NCBI RefSeq assembly: GCF_017641085.1
Contig: NZ_JAEPPI010000001.1
Location: forward strand, 434,001-498,000
Reading direction: 5' to 3'
Length of the DNA: 64,000 bases
Origin: Gracilimonas sp.
GTDB taxonomy: Bacteria > Bacteroidota > Rhodothermia > Balneolales > Balneolaceae
Shown here: in pieces, positions 44,243 through 53,071 of the stretch
Layout of the letters: every line of letters begins with the position of its first letter
Position numbering within the stretch: position 1 is the stretch's first letter
Translations under genes and position numbers: made by a program
Notes under the pieces: generated by a model
The model's database searches: none
What the model was told of the DNA's origin: nothing
What the model saw: the letters and a program-made list of their open reading frames with translations, nothing else

Positions 44243-46009
44243 ATGGATGTTCAAATCTGGACTTATATTTTAGTTGGAGTAACCTTTGCCCTTTACATCG
44301 GCATAGCTATTTGGGCTAAAGCGGCCTCCACCAGCGATTTTTATGTAGCGGGAGCTCATGTGAATCCCATTACGAACGGGATGGCTACCGCGGCTGACTG
44401 GATGTCAGCAGCTTCCTTCTTATCCATGGCCGGCCTGATATCTTTCATGGGCTACGACGGCTCGGTGTACCTGATGGGGTGGACCGGCGGTTATGTGCTG
44501 CTGGCCTTACTGCTGGCACCTTATCTTCGAAAATTCGGCAAGTTTACCATTCCTGATTTTATCGGCGACCGGTATTACTCCAACTTTGCCCGAACCATTG
44601 CCGTGATTTGTGCACTGGTGGTTTCATTCACCTATGTAGCCGGACAGATGCGCGGGGTTGGACTGGTGTTCTCCAAATTCCTGGAAGTAAACATCGATCT
44701 GGGTGTTCTGATTGGGATGGCGATCGTCTTTTTCTATGCTGTTTTGGGTGGAATGAAGGGAATTACCTATACGCAGGTAGCTCAGTACTGTGTGCTGATT
44801 TTCGCCTTTATGGTTCCGGCATTCTTTATCTCTTTTCAGCTCACCGGAAATCCAATCCCTCAGTTTGGATTTGGTTCTACCTTAGCGGATGGATCCGGAC
44901 AGTACCTGCTTGAAAAGCTTGATCAACTGCATACCGAGCTCGGTTTTGCTGCCTACACCAGCGGTACGAAAAGCATGCAGGATGTCTTTTTTATTACCGC
45001 GGCTCTAATGATCGGTACGGCCGGGTTGCCCCACGTAATCGTACGTTTCTTCACCGTTCCTAAAGTGAAAGATGCCCGTGTTTCTGTAGGCTATGCACTG
45101 ATTTTTATCGCGATCTTGTACACAACCGCTCCGGCTATTGCGGCTTTTGCCAAATACAACATGATGGAAACGGTAAACGAAGAAGAATACACCGAAATGC
45201 CTGCATGGTTTAATACCTGGGAACAAACAGGACTGCTCACCTGGGTAGATAAAAATGATGACGGAATTATCACCTACGCTCCCGGCGAAGCTATCGTTGG
45301 ACTGCCGGATATTCAGCGAAATGCGGATGGGGAAATTATCCGTGGCCCTTTTGGGGAAGTGAAGGTCAATAACGAACCTACAGATACCAATAACGAATTA
45401 TATGTAGATCGGGATATTATGGTGCTCGCCAATCCGGAGATTGCCAATTTGCCGGCCTGGGTTGCCGGGTTGGTAGCCGCAGGTGGGCTGGCCGCGGCCC
45501 TTTCAACCGCAGCGGGTTTACTGTTGGTGATATCCACGGCTGTTTCTCACGACTTAATCAAGAAGCAGATTAAAACTGATATTTCTGACAAAGCTGAATT
45601 GATGTGGGCACGCATATCAGCGGCCGCAGCGGTAGTAATTGCCGGTTATTTTGGGATTAATCCCCCGGGTTTTGTAGCGGAAGTGGTGGCTATAGCCTTT
45701 GGGCTGGCGGCAGCGTCCTTCTTCCCGGCTATTATCCTGGGCATCTTTTATAAGAAAATGAACCGTCAGGGCGCCATTGCCGGAATGATAGCCGGACTGC
45801 TGTTCACGCTTTCCTATGTGGTGTTCTATAAAATTGCCTTCCCGGAGTTTAATTCACCGGAATACTGGTGGTTTGGAATTTCACCAGAGGGTATAGGTAC
45901 ACTGGGTATGCTCCTGAACCTGACCGTTTCTTTTGCAGTTGGTATGATCTTCCCGGAACCGCCGGAGGATGTGCAGGAAATGGTGGAAAGTATTCGCTAT
46001 CCGAAATAA
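44243..46009 (+). CDS. Sodium:solute symporter, acetate/short-chain acid type (VC_2705-like)
   Basis: A 588-residue membrane transporter of the SSS family, similar to ActP, with about 13 helices. Motifs include MATAADWMSAASFLSMAGLI and LAAALSTAAGLLLVISTA. A hydrophilic insert near residue 333 reads DKNDDGIITYAPGE, an EF-hand-like calcium loop, between two helices. The DUF4212 partner lies directly upstream. The likely substrates are acetate or other short organic acids, by analogy. pckA elsewhere in the window would allow growth on such substrates. Confidence 0.93.
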   Translation: MDVQIWTYILVGVTFALYIGIAIWAKAASTSDFYVAGAHVNPITNGMATAADWMSAASFLSMAGLISFMGYDGSVYLMGWTGGYVLLALLLAPYLRKFGKFTIPDFIGDRYYSNFARTIAVICALVVSFTYVAGQMRGVGLVFSKFLEVNIDLGVLIGMAIVFFYAVLGGMKGITYTQVAQYCVLIFAFMVPAFFISFQLTGNPIPQFGFGSTLADGSGQYLLEKLDQLHTELGFAAYTSGTKSMQDVFFITAALMIGTAGLPHVIVRFFTVPKVKDARVSVGYALIFIAILYTTAPAIAAFAKYNMMETVNEEEYTEMPAWFNTWEQTGLLTWVDKNDDGIITYAPGEAIVGLPDIQRNADGEIIRGPFGEVKVNNEPTDTNNELYVDRDIMVLANPEIANLPAWVAGLVAAGGLAAALSTAAGLLLVISTAVSHDLIKKQIKTDISDKAELMWARISAAAAVVIAGYFGINPPGFVAEVVAIAFGLAAASFFPAIILGIFYKKMNRQGAIAGMIAGLLFTLSYVVFYKIAFPEFNSPEYWWFGISPEGIGTLGMLLNLTVSFAVGMIFPEPPEDVQEMVESIRYPK

Positions 46010-46010
46010 T

Positions 46011-46409
46011 TCAGAATGGAAAATAGGAAATGAATAAAAACCAAAGAAGGTAGCTTAAACTAATTAAGATGAATCTTTGGTTTCGTTTCCTGAGAAATCC
46101 TTCATTTTCAAGTTCAATAATGCCCATGCCACTTGGAACGAACCAAAGAAGAGTGAAAGGAGCAAAAACCAACAGCAGTGTCATCTGAAAGTATGAGTAA
46201 GAAGCATTCTTCTTGATTTCTTTAATTTGCTTCTTAGCCTTGCTATGGCTTTTTGCTCTTCTTTTTTGCGTTCCTAAGCAAATACCTCTTTTTGTCAGTT
46301 CATCGGAAGCAATCCTAAGCACATCATCTTCCCATTCGTCTGGCGAGTCAATGATCTTCAGAAGATCATCTTTGTGTCGCTCTCTTATAGGAGGCTTGTA
46401 GGCTTTCAA
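46011..46409 (-). CDS. Small hypothetical membrane protein, TTG start
   Basis: I do not recognise this 132-residue protein. The start codon appears to be TTG 46409, because a stop codon lies four codons further upstream and no ATG is in frame. The N-terminal half is charged (residues 1-75); two hydrophobic helices lie at about 76-95 and 112-130. It abuts the convergent symporter (one base between stop codons) and lies 12 bases after the upstream gene, so it is probably the last gene of that operon. The start is uncertain. Confidence 0.55.
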   Translation of the reverse strand: MKAYKPPIRERHKDDLLKIIDSPDEWEDDVLRIASDELTKRGICLGTQKRRAKSHSKAKKQIKEIKKNASYSYFQMTLLLVFAPFTLLWFVPSGMGIIELENEGFLRKRNQRFILISLSYLLWFLFISYFPF

Positions 46410-46421
46410 AACAATATTCTA

Positions 46422-46862
46422 TTAAAACCATCCGGCCCCTAAACCGCGGAAAGGCCAGGGGATGGAGGCAATAATCACCAAAAGGCCAATGCCATACATA
46501 ATGGCAATTCGTTTGTACTTGGCTACGGAATCAGACATACGTTTAGCCGTGCTGAAACCAATGGTAATCAATGCAATGGCGATGATCATCATGGACATGT
46601 GCTCTACAGTATAGAACCGGAGCACCTGGCTTTCCATTACGCCGGATTCAAATGAAACTTTGGGGCTGATAAAATAAAGAGCCAGACCTATCAATAGCTG
46701 GATGTGCGTAAAAATAAGGGCAAGAAGAGCGGCAAGCCTATCCGATTTTTGATAATCTTTTTTGCCTGACCACCCGGTAACGGCTTTGAACAAAGCCCAG
46801 ACAATGAGTACCAATACAATCCATCGAAGTCCTGAGTGTGCGTGTAATAATCCTTCGTACAT
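46422..46862 (-). CDS. Four-helix membrane protein, cytochrome b561-like
   Basis: A 146-residue protein with four transmembrane helices. Conserved histidines lie at LLHAHSGLRW, LIFTHIQL and VEHMSMM, on helices 1-3 by prediction, which would suit heme binding, as in cytochrome b-like families of Bacteroidota. The proposed heme role is inference; no biochemical motif proves it. It starts at ATG 46862 and may be co-transcribed with the downstream small membrane protein. Confidence 0.7.
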   Translation of the reverse strand: MYEGLLHAHSGLRWIVLVLIVWALFKAVTGWSGKKDYQKSDRLAALLALIFTHIQLLIGLALYFISPKVSFESGVMESQVLRFYTVEHMSMMIIAIALITIGFSTAKRMSDSVAKYKRIAIMYGIGLLVIIASIPWPFRGLGAGWF

Positions 46863-46909
46863 GTGCTAAAATATTTTCTTTAATTGATGAAGATGAATAT
46901 AGCCAAGAA

Positions 46910-47269
46910 TTAACTCTTAATCTTAAGCTTAGCTTTTTTGAGAATGCGTTTTACACGACGTTGATTCACCCCGAGATCGTAAGCTCCAACCCGGCTTGCA
47001 CTTCGGATGAAAACAGTAGTTGTTCCAGCGGCTTCTTCCATAATTACATCCACATCATCCTTAAATCCAAAAACGGGAATGCGATATACGGCATGAAGTT
47101 CAATCCTTTTGGGATCGATCACTTCCCACCGGTACGATTCTTCGTCGAAGACTTTAATAAATGCTTCGTACACCATTTCGAGACCGGTTTGATATACTTC
47201 TGAAGTCCGGATACAGTTCGGCGTAGCAGGGCAGGGAGGTAGTGGATTCTTTTCGGAAATTTTGGGCAT
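46910..47269 (-). CDS. DUF1499 family protein
   Basis: A 119-residue protein with the DUF1499 core: PLPPCPATPNCIRTSE at the N-terminus (paired cysteines at about 12 and 18) and DDVDVIMEEAAGTTTVFIRSASRVGAYDLG. The family is widespread and has no established function. There is no signal peptide with this start. It lies between the LOG-family gene and the four-helix protein gene on the same strand. Confidence 0.85.
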   Translation of the reverse strand: MPKISEKNPLPPCPATPNCIRTSEVYQTGLEMVYEAFIKVFDEESYRWEVIDPKRIELHAVYRIPVFGFKDDVDVIMEEAAGTTTVFIRSASRVGAYDLGVNQRRVKRILKKAKLKIKS

Positions 47270-47301
47270 AGTCGGATTGAAACTTGATTACGAGATAAGA
47301 A

Positions 47302-47856
47302 TCAATCCTCCTCGAAAAAACGTTCCAGCATTTCAATACAAGAGTCAATCTCGTTACAAACTTTGAAGAGCTTGAGGCTGCTTTTTCTTACAAAATCATA
47401 CTGAATTGAGTTCTCGGTAAACTTAACCAGTCCATCGAAATACCCCTCTGCATTAAGCAGGAAAATAGGTTTGTCATGAATACCCAACTGCCGCCAGGTA
47501 AGGATTTCAAAGAATTCGTCAAGAGTTCCGAATCCACCGGGCAGGATAAGAAAAGCGTCAGAAAGAGATTCCATAAGCGCTTTTCGGGTATGCATGTCCT
47601 GCGTTTCGTGGAGGTCGGTGAGTTCGGTATGGGCCACTTCCAGTTTCTTAAGCCGCGTTGGGATCACCCCAAAAACGTCACCGCCACTTTCGAGGGCGGC
47701 ATCGGCCAGCTTGCCCATCATCCCGACTTTACCACCGCCATAAACCACACCCCAGTTTCGCCGGGCAATTTCGCGACCCGCTTGTTGGGCCAGCTCGGGA
47801 AACCGTGGGTTATTGCTTTCTCTGGAACCGCAATACACGCAGACGTTTTTCTTCAT
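47302..47856 (-). CDS. LOG-family / TIGR00730 Rossmann-fold protein
   Basis: A 184-residue protein with the PGGFGTLDEFFE motif and GVVYGGGKVGMMGKLAD. These mark the lysine-decarboxylase-like LOG family, many members of which are nucleoside 5'-monophosphate phosphoribohydrolases. The substrate here is unknown. The start codon overlaps the last base of the upstream cysteine desulfurase stop codon (TGATG), so translation is probably coupled. Confidence 0.93.
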   Translation of the reverse strand: MKKNVCVYCGSRESNNPRFPELAQQAGREIARRNWGVVYGGGKVGMMGKLADAALESGGDVFGVIPTRLKKLEVAHTELTDLHETQDMHTRKALMESLSDAFLILPGGFGTLDEFFEILTWRQLGIHDKPIFLLNAEGYFDGLVKFTENSIQYDFVRKSSLKLFKVCNEIDSCIEMLERFFEED

Positions 47857-49016
47857 CAGGCTACGGTAAACATTCGTTTGAGAACGGTGTCAAGTTTTTC
47901 CACAAAATAGCGCACATCCTCTTCGGTATTCTGCTTACCGAAACTGACGCGAATGCTCGACTTAGCCAGTCCGTCTTCCATGCCAATACCATTCAGCACA
48001 TGCGAAGGCTCAACCGCTCCGGAAGTACAGGCTGACCCATTGGATACACAAATACCCTCAATATCCAGGTTCAGCAGCAGCATCTCGCCATCTATATATT
48101 TTCCCTGCTCATCACTGAAGGAGAGGTTAACGATGTGGGGCACTCCGTTGTCTTGCGGGCCATTCACATTGTAGTTGAAGTCCAGGTTGTTGTCCATCTC
48201 TTTGAGGAGAAGGGAACGTAGTTTTTTGAAATGCTTTTGATGTTCATCCATCTCTTCAACAGCCAGTTCAAGGGCTTTGGCAAAACCAACAATTCCGGGC
48301 ACGTTGAGGGTACCTCCCCGGCGGCGGCGTTCCTGAGATCCGCCATGTACCCACGGGATCCATTTAGAGCCATTTTTCACATACATAATTCCGGTTCCCT
48401 TCGGCCCGTAAATCTTGTGAGCACTGCCGCTCAGGAAGTCAATCCCCAGATCTTTTACGTTGAGCGGAATTTTACCCAGACTTTGAACGGTATCGGAATG
48501 AAGGGGTACTCCGTGCTCTTCACAAACTTCGGCAATTTCTTTCAGCGGGTTGATGGTACCGATTTCATTATTCACGTGCATTATCGTAACCAGTGCCGTG
48601 TTTTCGGTAATGGATTCTTTAACTGCCTCAGCCGTGATGGTACCACAATCTCTGGATGGGGCAAAAACGGGTTTAACTCCCTGCATCTTGGCAAGCTCTA
48701 CCGTGTGCAGAACGGCATGATGTTCCAGTTCGGAAGTGATTACTTCTTTCTTATCTCCGGAAACAGCCAGCACACCTTTAATAACGGCATTATCGCTTTC
48801 GGTGCCGCCACTGGTAAAGATGATCTCTGAAGGTTCAGCACCAATTAAAGCTGCCACTTTTTCCCGGGCGTCTTCCACTACCACCTTCGATTTCTGCCCC
48901 AGGTGATGAGGGGAATTGGCGTTTCCGTAATTTTCTTTCAGGTAAGGAAGCATGGCTTCCAGCACGCGATCATCTAAGGGTGTAGTGGCCGCATGATCTA
49001 AGTAAACCGTTCGCAT
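47856..49016 (-). CDS. Cysteine desulfurase (NifS/IscS family)
   Basis: A 386-residue PLP enzyme that takes sulfur from cysteine for Fe-S clusters and thio-modified tRNA. The start MRTVYLDHAATTPLDDRV is typical. The PLP lysine lies in LSGSAHKIYGPKGTG, and the active cysteine in SNGSACTSG, a group I-type loop. No iscU or scaffold gene is adjacent. The LOG-family gene follows with a one-base overlap. Confidence 0.95.
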   Translation of the reverse strand: MRTVYLDHAATTPLDDRVLEAMLPYLKENYGNANSPHHLGQKSKVVVEDAREKVAALIGAEPSEIIFTSGGTESDNAVIKGVLAVSGDKKEVITSELEHHAVLHTVELAKMQGVKPVFAPSRDCGTITAEAVKESITENTALVTIMHVNNEIGTINPLKEIAEVCEEHGVPLHSDTVQSLGKIPLNVKDLGIDFLSGSAHKIYGPKGTGIMYVKNGSKWIPWVHGGSQERRRRGGTLNVPGIVGFAKALELAVEEMDEHQKHFKKLRSLLLKEMDNNLDFNYNVNGPQDNGVPHIVNLSFSDEQGKYIDGEMLLLNLDIEGICVSNGSACTSGAVEPSHVLNGIGMEDGLAKSSIRVSFGKQNTEEDVRYFVEKLDTVLKRMFTVA

Positions 49017-49120
49017 TCAGTGAATAAGGTTTGGATTATTTTTTGCCCTGAGAAAATATCCATTATTTGATTGAAAAGCAGGGATAAAAGCGCTTTCGGG
49101 ATTAGGATCAGAAACCGGGC

Positions 49121-49290
49121 GTACCCGCCTCGCCCTGATTTGAGCAGGGCTCAAATGTTCCCTCTCGGGGAGAGGGATGTTCTTTGGGAAATAGAGGTGT
49201 GAGTTCACTCAAATATTTGTATAACTCAAACACCTGTGTCCCTCCGGGGAGGGACAGATCATAGTCGCAGACTATGATCAGGGCGGAGGT
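49121..49290. repeat. Composite palindromic repeat, left copy
   Basis: This element is bounded by CGCCCTGAT (49131) and ATCAGGGCG (49285). Inside are TTTGAGC-AGG-GCTCAAA, CCCTCTC-GGG-GAGAGGG and GTCCCTCC-GG-GGAGGGAC, and the 10-bp stem GATCATAGTC/GACTATGATC with a GCA loop. A second copy lies 627-629 bases to the right. Its right end supplies the stop codon of the DUF559 gene. Confidence 0.85.
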
Positions 49291-49685
49291 CCGGACTCTG
49301 CCCCGTCCTCTAATTCCAAAATCACTTTATCTATAGCCATAAGCACCGCATCCATATTGGTAAGCACATCTTTGTTTCGGAACCTGATCACCCTGAACCC
49401 GGCTTCTTCTAAATGTCGCTGCCTTCGTTGGTCGTATTCAAAAGCTTTCGGGCTGTCATGGCTTGAACCATCCACTTCAATGATCAATTTCAGCTTTTTG
49501 CACATGAAATCAGCGATGTAATTCAAAACAGGTCGTTGCCGGTTGAACGTGTATCCCATGCGCTGCTTTTTCCGAAGCCCGTATTTCCAAAGGCAAACCT
49601 CTGCTTTGGTCATGTTTTTCCGTAAAGAACGGGCATTGGGTCTAAGGTCTTTGTTATAGTAGTTAAAAGCGGAGTTTCTTGACAT
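49278..49685 (-). CDS. DUF559 endonuclease-like protein
   Basis: A 135-residue protein of the DUF559 family, a relative of Vsr-type mismatch endonucleases with a PD-(D/E)XK-like core. NYIADFMCKKLKLIIEVDGSSH provides the Asp and Glu of the core, followed by DQRRQRHLEEAGFRVIRF. The last residues (ESGPPP) and the TGA stop codon lie inside the flanking composite repeat. It is likely a mobile passenger rather than a housekeeping gene. Activity has not been shown for most members. Confidence 0.88.
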   Translation of the reverse strand: MSRNSAFNYYNKDLRPNARSLRKNMTKAEVCLWKYGLRKKQRMGYTFNRQRPVLNYIADFMCKKLKLIIEVDGSSHDSPKAFEYDQRRQRHLEEAGFRVIRFRNKDVLTNMDAVLMAIDKVILELEDGAESGPPP

Positions 49686-49747
49686 ATTTGCACCCTCTTT
49701 TTTGGGAAAGTAGTGTTCTTTGGGGTTTTATGCTACGGGGTGGGGTT

Positions 49748-49917
49748 GTACCCGCCTCGCCCTGATTTGAGCGGGGCTCAAATGTTCCCTCTCGGGGAGA
49801 GGGATATTCTTTGGGGTGGTGGTGTATGGGTTTGTTCATAGATTTTGTAATGCACAAATACCTGTGTCCCTCCGGGGAGGGACAGATAAAAGTCGAAGAC
49901 TTATTATCAGGGCGGTG
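49748..49917. repeat. Composite palindromic repeat, right copy
   Basis: Same architecture and orientation as the left copy, with terminal CGCCCTGAT (49758) and ATCAGGGCG (49914). The last stem is GATAAAAGTC / GACTTATTATC with a GAA loop. Its sequence differs from the left copy but pairing is kept, with one bulge. The 306-base space before pgk contains only this repeat and the pgk upstream region. Confidence 0.85.
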
Positions 49918-49991
49918 ATTACCGCTTCATTTCGTGGAGAGATCTTGGTACCTTCATCACCGAATTACCAAACAATTTATTTACTCAAGCC

Positions 49992-51185
49992 ATGGCGAAA
50001 CTCACACTCAACGATATTGATGTAAAAGGGAAAAAAGTGCTGATGCGCGTAGATTTTAACGTGCCTATTGAAAACGGGGAAATCACTGATGACAATCGAA
50101 TTGTACAGGCACTGCCATCTATAAAGCACGTAATTCAGAATGGCGGGTTATTGATATTGACCAGCCACCTTGGGCGACCGTCGGGGATGCCGGAACCTGA
50201 ATTCTCCCTGAAACCGGCAGCCAACCACTTAGCTGAGTTAATTAATGCCAAAGTTCACTTCGCGGAAGATTGTATAGGGGATAAAGCAGAAGAGGCGATA
50301 TACAATGCCAAGCATGGAGAAGTGGTTGTGCTCGAAAATGTCCGCTTTCATAAAGGGGAAACCAAGAATGATGAGTCGTTTAGCAAAGCGCTGGCTTCCC
50401 ATGCCGATGTGTTTGTGAATGATGCTTTTGGAAGCAGTCACCGTGCCCATGCTTCGGTGGCTGGAGTTACACGCTATCTGCAGCCGGCTGTTTCAGGATT
50501 TTTGCTGGAGAAAGAGATTAAGTACCTGGAAGAAAGCATCAATGATCCGGATCGTCCGTTTGTGGCAATTTTGGGTGGAGCTAAAGTGTCCGATAAAATC
50601 GGAGTGATTAAGAACCTGATTTCAAAAGTGGATTCCATCATTATTGGCGGGGGTATGACTTATACTTTTTATAAAGCCAAAGGCTGGCCGATTGGAAATT
50701 CTTTGGTTGAAGATGATAAAGTTGAATTAGCCAAAGAGCTGCTTCAGGAAGCCGAAGAACAAGGCATCCGGTTTATGCTGCCACTGGATTCTGTAGTTGC
50801 CAAAGAATTTAACAACGATGCAGAACACAAAGTGGTAGATGAAGAAGGTATTGAAGACGGCTGGATGGGACTCGACATAGGCCCACAGTCTTCCATTGCT
50901 TTTGGAAACCAGATTAAGGCTGCCAAAACCGTACTATGGAACGGACCGATGGGGGTGTTTGAAATGGAGAACTTTGCAGACGGAACCTTCTCTGTTGCGG
51001 AAGCCCTGGCTGAAGCCACTAAATTCGGAGCGACCACCATTATTGGAGGTGGTGACTCTGCAGCTGCAATCAAAAAGGCAGGCCTCAGTGATGAGGTATC
51101 ACATGTTTCTACCGGCGGCGGAGCCAGCCTTGAGTACCTGGAAGGAAAAGAACTTCCCGGTGTTGCATGGTTGACGGATAAGTAA
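49992..51185 (+). CDS. pgk: Phosphoglycerate kinase
   Basis: A 397-residue glycolytic enzyme that transfers phosphate between 1,3-bisphosphoglycerate and ADP. The signature [16 protein letters not shown] is at residues 14-29. HLGRP and the nucleotide loop GGGDSAAA near residue 355 are present, and the C-terminus [19 protein letters not shown] is complete. Length is normal. It begins about 75 bases after the right copy of the composite repeat and ends in a terminator shared with the convergent DinB-like gene. Confidence 0.98.
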   Translation: MAKLTLNDIDVKGKKVLMRVDFNVPIENGEITDDNRIVQALPSIKHVIQNGGLLILTSHLGRPSGMPEPEFSLKPAANHLAELINAKVHFAEDCIGDKAEEAIYNAKHGEVVVLENVRFHKGETKNDESFSKALASHADVFVNDAFGSSHRAHASVAGVTRYLQPAVSGFLLEKEIKYLEESINDPDRPFVAILGGAKVSDKIGVIKNLISKVDSIIIGGGMTYTFYKAKGWPIGNSLVEDDKVELAKELLQEAEEQGIRFMLPLDSVVAKEFNNDAEHKVVDEEGIEDGWMGLDIGPQSSIAFGNQIKAAKTVLWNGPMGVFEMENFADGTFSVAEALAEATKFGATTIIGGGDSAAAIKKAGLSDEVSHVSTGGGASLEYLEGKELPGVAWLTDK

Positions 51186-51189
51186 AAAG

Positions 51190-51221
51190 AAAAGCCTCTT
51201 ACTTGATATAAGAGGCTTTTA
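51190..51221. terminator. Bidirectional terminator between pgk and DinB-like gene
   Basis: The stem AAAGCCTCTTA / TAAGAGGCTTT has a seven-base loop, with T or A runs on both sides. It lies between two convergent genes. Confidence 0.92.
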
Positions 51222-51228
51222 AGTTCAC

Positions 51229-51819
51229 TTACATTCCTTCCATTTCGCCCAGTACTTCCTGCATCTGGAAAGTATGTCGCTGGCTGTGGGCTCCCACAAG
51301 CAAAAATACCTGGTAGGTATCGATTTCTCCGAATGGAGTATTTGCTTTATGATCTCTGAGGTTCTGCTTGGCATTTGAAAGATAGTTGATGAGTCGATCC
51401 CGGGAGGATTCCAGTTCATCCAGCATTTCCTGTTTGGTGGTCCACTTGCCCGAAGGTTCGAATTGCTCGGCTGTTTGGACTCGGGTTCCGCGATTGGCCA
51501 TCATCCCGATGAGTACTCCATCCGAAACAGAACTGTCAAAATCGGGATCTGCTTCAGACTGACTCATATATCCCTGGGCCATTTGAAAAAACGAGGATTC
51601 TGTAGTCAGGATATGCTCCAGGCAGTTGGCTACCGACCAGCCACCGTCTTCAGGGGTGTAATTCCAGGCTTCATCAGGTAGAGGTTCCACCAAATCCACA
51701 ATATTTTGGTGAGTTGCATTCAGGTATTCGACAGCAAAATTGCGGTCGGCGGTACTAAGCTGTGCCATCACGTTCACAGAAAGCAGCAGGGTCAAACAAA
51801 GCGTAATCATTCTTTTCAT
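51229..51819 (-). CDS. Secreted DinB-family protein
   Basis: A 196-residue protein with a signal peptide (MKRMITLCLTLLLSVNVMAQ). A four-helix bundle with metal histidines follows: LNATHQNIVDLVE, VANCLEHILTTE and VGAHSQRHTFQ. This is the DinB_2 / YfiT-like fold, which often binds zinc or nickel. The secreted form is common in Bacteroidota and its function is unknown. I chose ATG 51819 over the GTG at 51828, since the former starts a better signal peptide. Confidence 0.85.
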   Translation of the reverse strand: MKRMITLCLTLLLSVNVMAQLSTADRNFAVEYLNATHQNIVDLVEPLPDEAWNYTPEDGGWSVANCLEHILTTESSFFQMAQGYMSQSEADPDFDSSVSDGVLIGMMANRGTRVQTAEQFEPSGKWTTKQEMLDELESSRDRLINYLSNAKQNLRDHKANTPFGEIDTYQVFLLVGAHSQRHTFQMQEVLGEMEGM

Positions 51820-51970
51820 AAGGCGCACAATTAGTTAGAGTGAACTTGAGTGTAATAAAAATGCAGAAACAAAGTCCCATCCTGTTAGAAAAAATAATAT
51901 AGACTTAAGCTTATATTAATGATGATATATTGCTGTTCGAATTGTATCCTTTGGCATAAAATCGAATCCT

Positions 51971-53062
51971 ATGAATGAATATCCACTTTTACTTCGAAAC
52001 ACCATACGACTGGCTTTCGCCTTTTTGGTGGTAGCCGCATTGATTTTAGCCCGTCCGCTTTTGGTGCCTTTGTTTCTGAGTATTATGCTGGCCTACCTGC
52101 TTTTCCCTTACGCCGATTGGCTTGAAAAACACAAAATCCCACGTATTGCAACCAACTTTATCGTGGTGTTGGGTTTTATAGCCATTGTGACGGGCGTCGT
52201 GGCGGTCATTGGTACACTATCAACAAACTTCACGGAAGACTTCCCAAAACTAAAAGAGCAGTTCGAGATCAATATCCAAAGTATATTTGATGCAATCGGA
52301 GCATATACCGGTATTTATATCTCGGGGATTGATTCTTTGATTGAGTCGCTGGGCGAAACCGGGCAGTATATAAGTCAGCTTTTTACAGCCACCACAAATA
52401 CGCTTTTGAGTCTTGGGCTGATTCCTGTTTATACCTTCCTGCTGCTGTTTTACAGGGATAAATTCCGGGACTTTATCTCTATGCTGATCTATAACGACCA
52501 GGAGGAAGCCGCACAGAATATCATTGATCAGGCTTCAGAAGTAGTGCCAAAATATTTGAAAGGACTGGTGATTGTATGCTTTATTCTGATGGGATTGAAT
52601 TCCCTTGGGTTTTACCTGATTGGACTGGAATATGCCTTGCTCTTCGGAATAATTGCTGCCCTGTTTAACCTGATCCCATATTTAGGCACTGTGCTTGGTT
52701 ATGGGGTAGTGCTGCTATTTACTTTAGGAACCGGAACGCCGGGCTTGGCCATCCCAATCCTCATCCAGTTTTTGATCGTCCAGTTTTTAGAGAACAACAT
52801 CCTAACCCCGAATATCACCGGTTCATACGTTCAGATAAATCCGCTGGTCATTATTTTTTCATTGATAGCGGCCAGCATGATTTGGGGAGTGCCGGGCATG
52901 CTGATCATCATTCCGTACCTCGGTTTGTTTAAAATCGTCTGTGAAAATGTGGAAGACCTCAAGCCCATCGGGTTTCTTCTGGGAACCCGGGGCACCGAAC
53001 GGCATGCCATCACTATCAAATCGCTGCAACGCAGGTTTGGCTGGCTGGATGAAGAAGAATAG
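51971..53062 (+). CDS. AI-2E family transporter (PerM-like)
   Basis: A 363-residue inner membrane protein of the AI-2E/PerM family with about eight helices. Typical segments are LSIMLAYLLFPYADWLEKHK and, near the C-terminus, IWGVPGMLIIIPYLGLFKIV. Members export autoinducer-2 or act as Na+/H+ exchangers; the specificity cannot be told here. It converges with the TlpA-like gene, with only nine bases between. Confidence 0.93.
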   Translation: MNEYPLLLRNTIRLAFAFLVVAALILARPLLVPLFLSIMLAYLLFPYADWLEKHKIPRIATNFIVVLGFIAIVTGVVAVIGTLSTNFTEDFPKLKEQFEINIQSIFDAIGAYTGIYISGIDSLIESLGETGQYISQLFTATTNTLLSLGLIPVYTFLLLFYRDKFRDFISMLIYNDQEEAAQNIIDQASEVVPKYLKGLVIVCFILMGLNSLGFYLIGLEYALLFGIIAALFNLIPYLGTVLGYGVVLLFTLGTGTPGLAIPILIQFLIVQFLENNILTPNITGSYVQINPLVIIFSLIAASMIWGVPGMLIIIPYLGLFKIVCENVEDLKPIGFLLGTRGTERHAITIKSLQRRFGWLDEEE

Positions 53063-53071
53063 CCACTAACT

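Noticed and set aside
49017-49208. Small minus-strand open frame upstream of the cysteine desulfurase gene
   Set aside because: It consists mostly of the composite palindromic repeat and does not resemble any protein.
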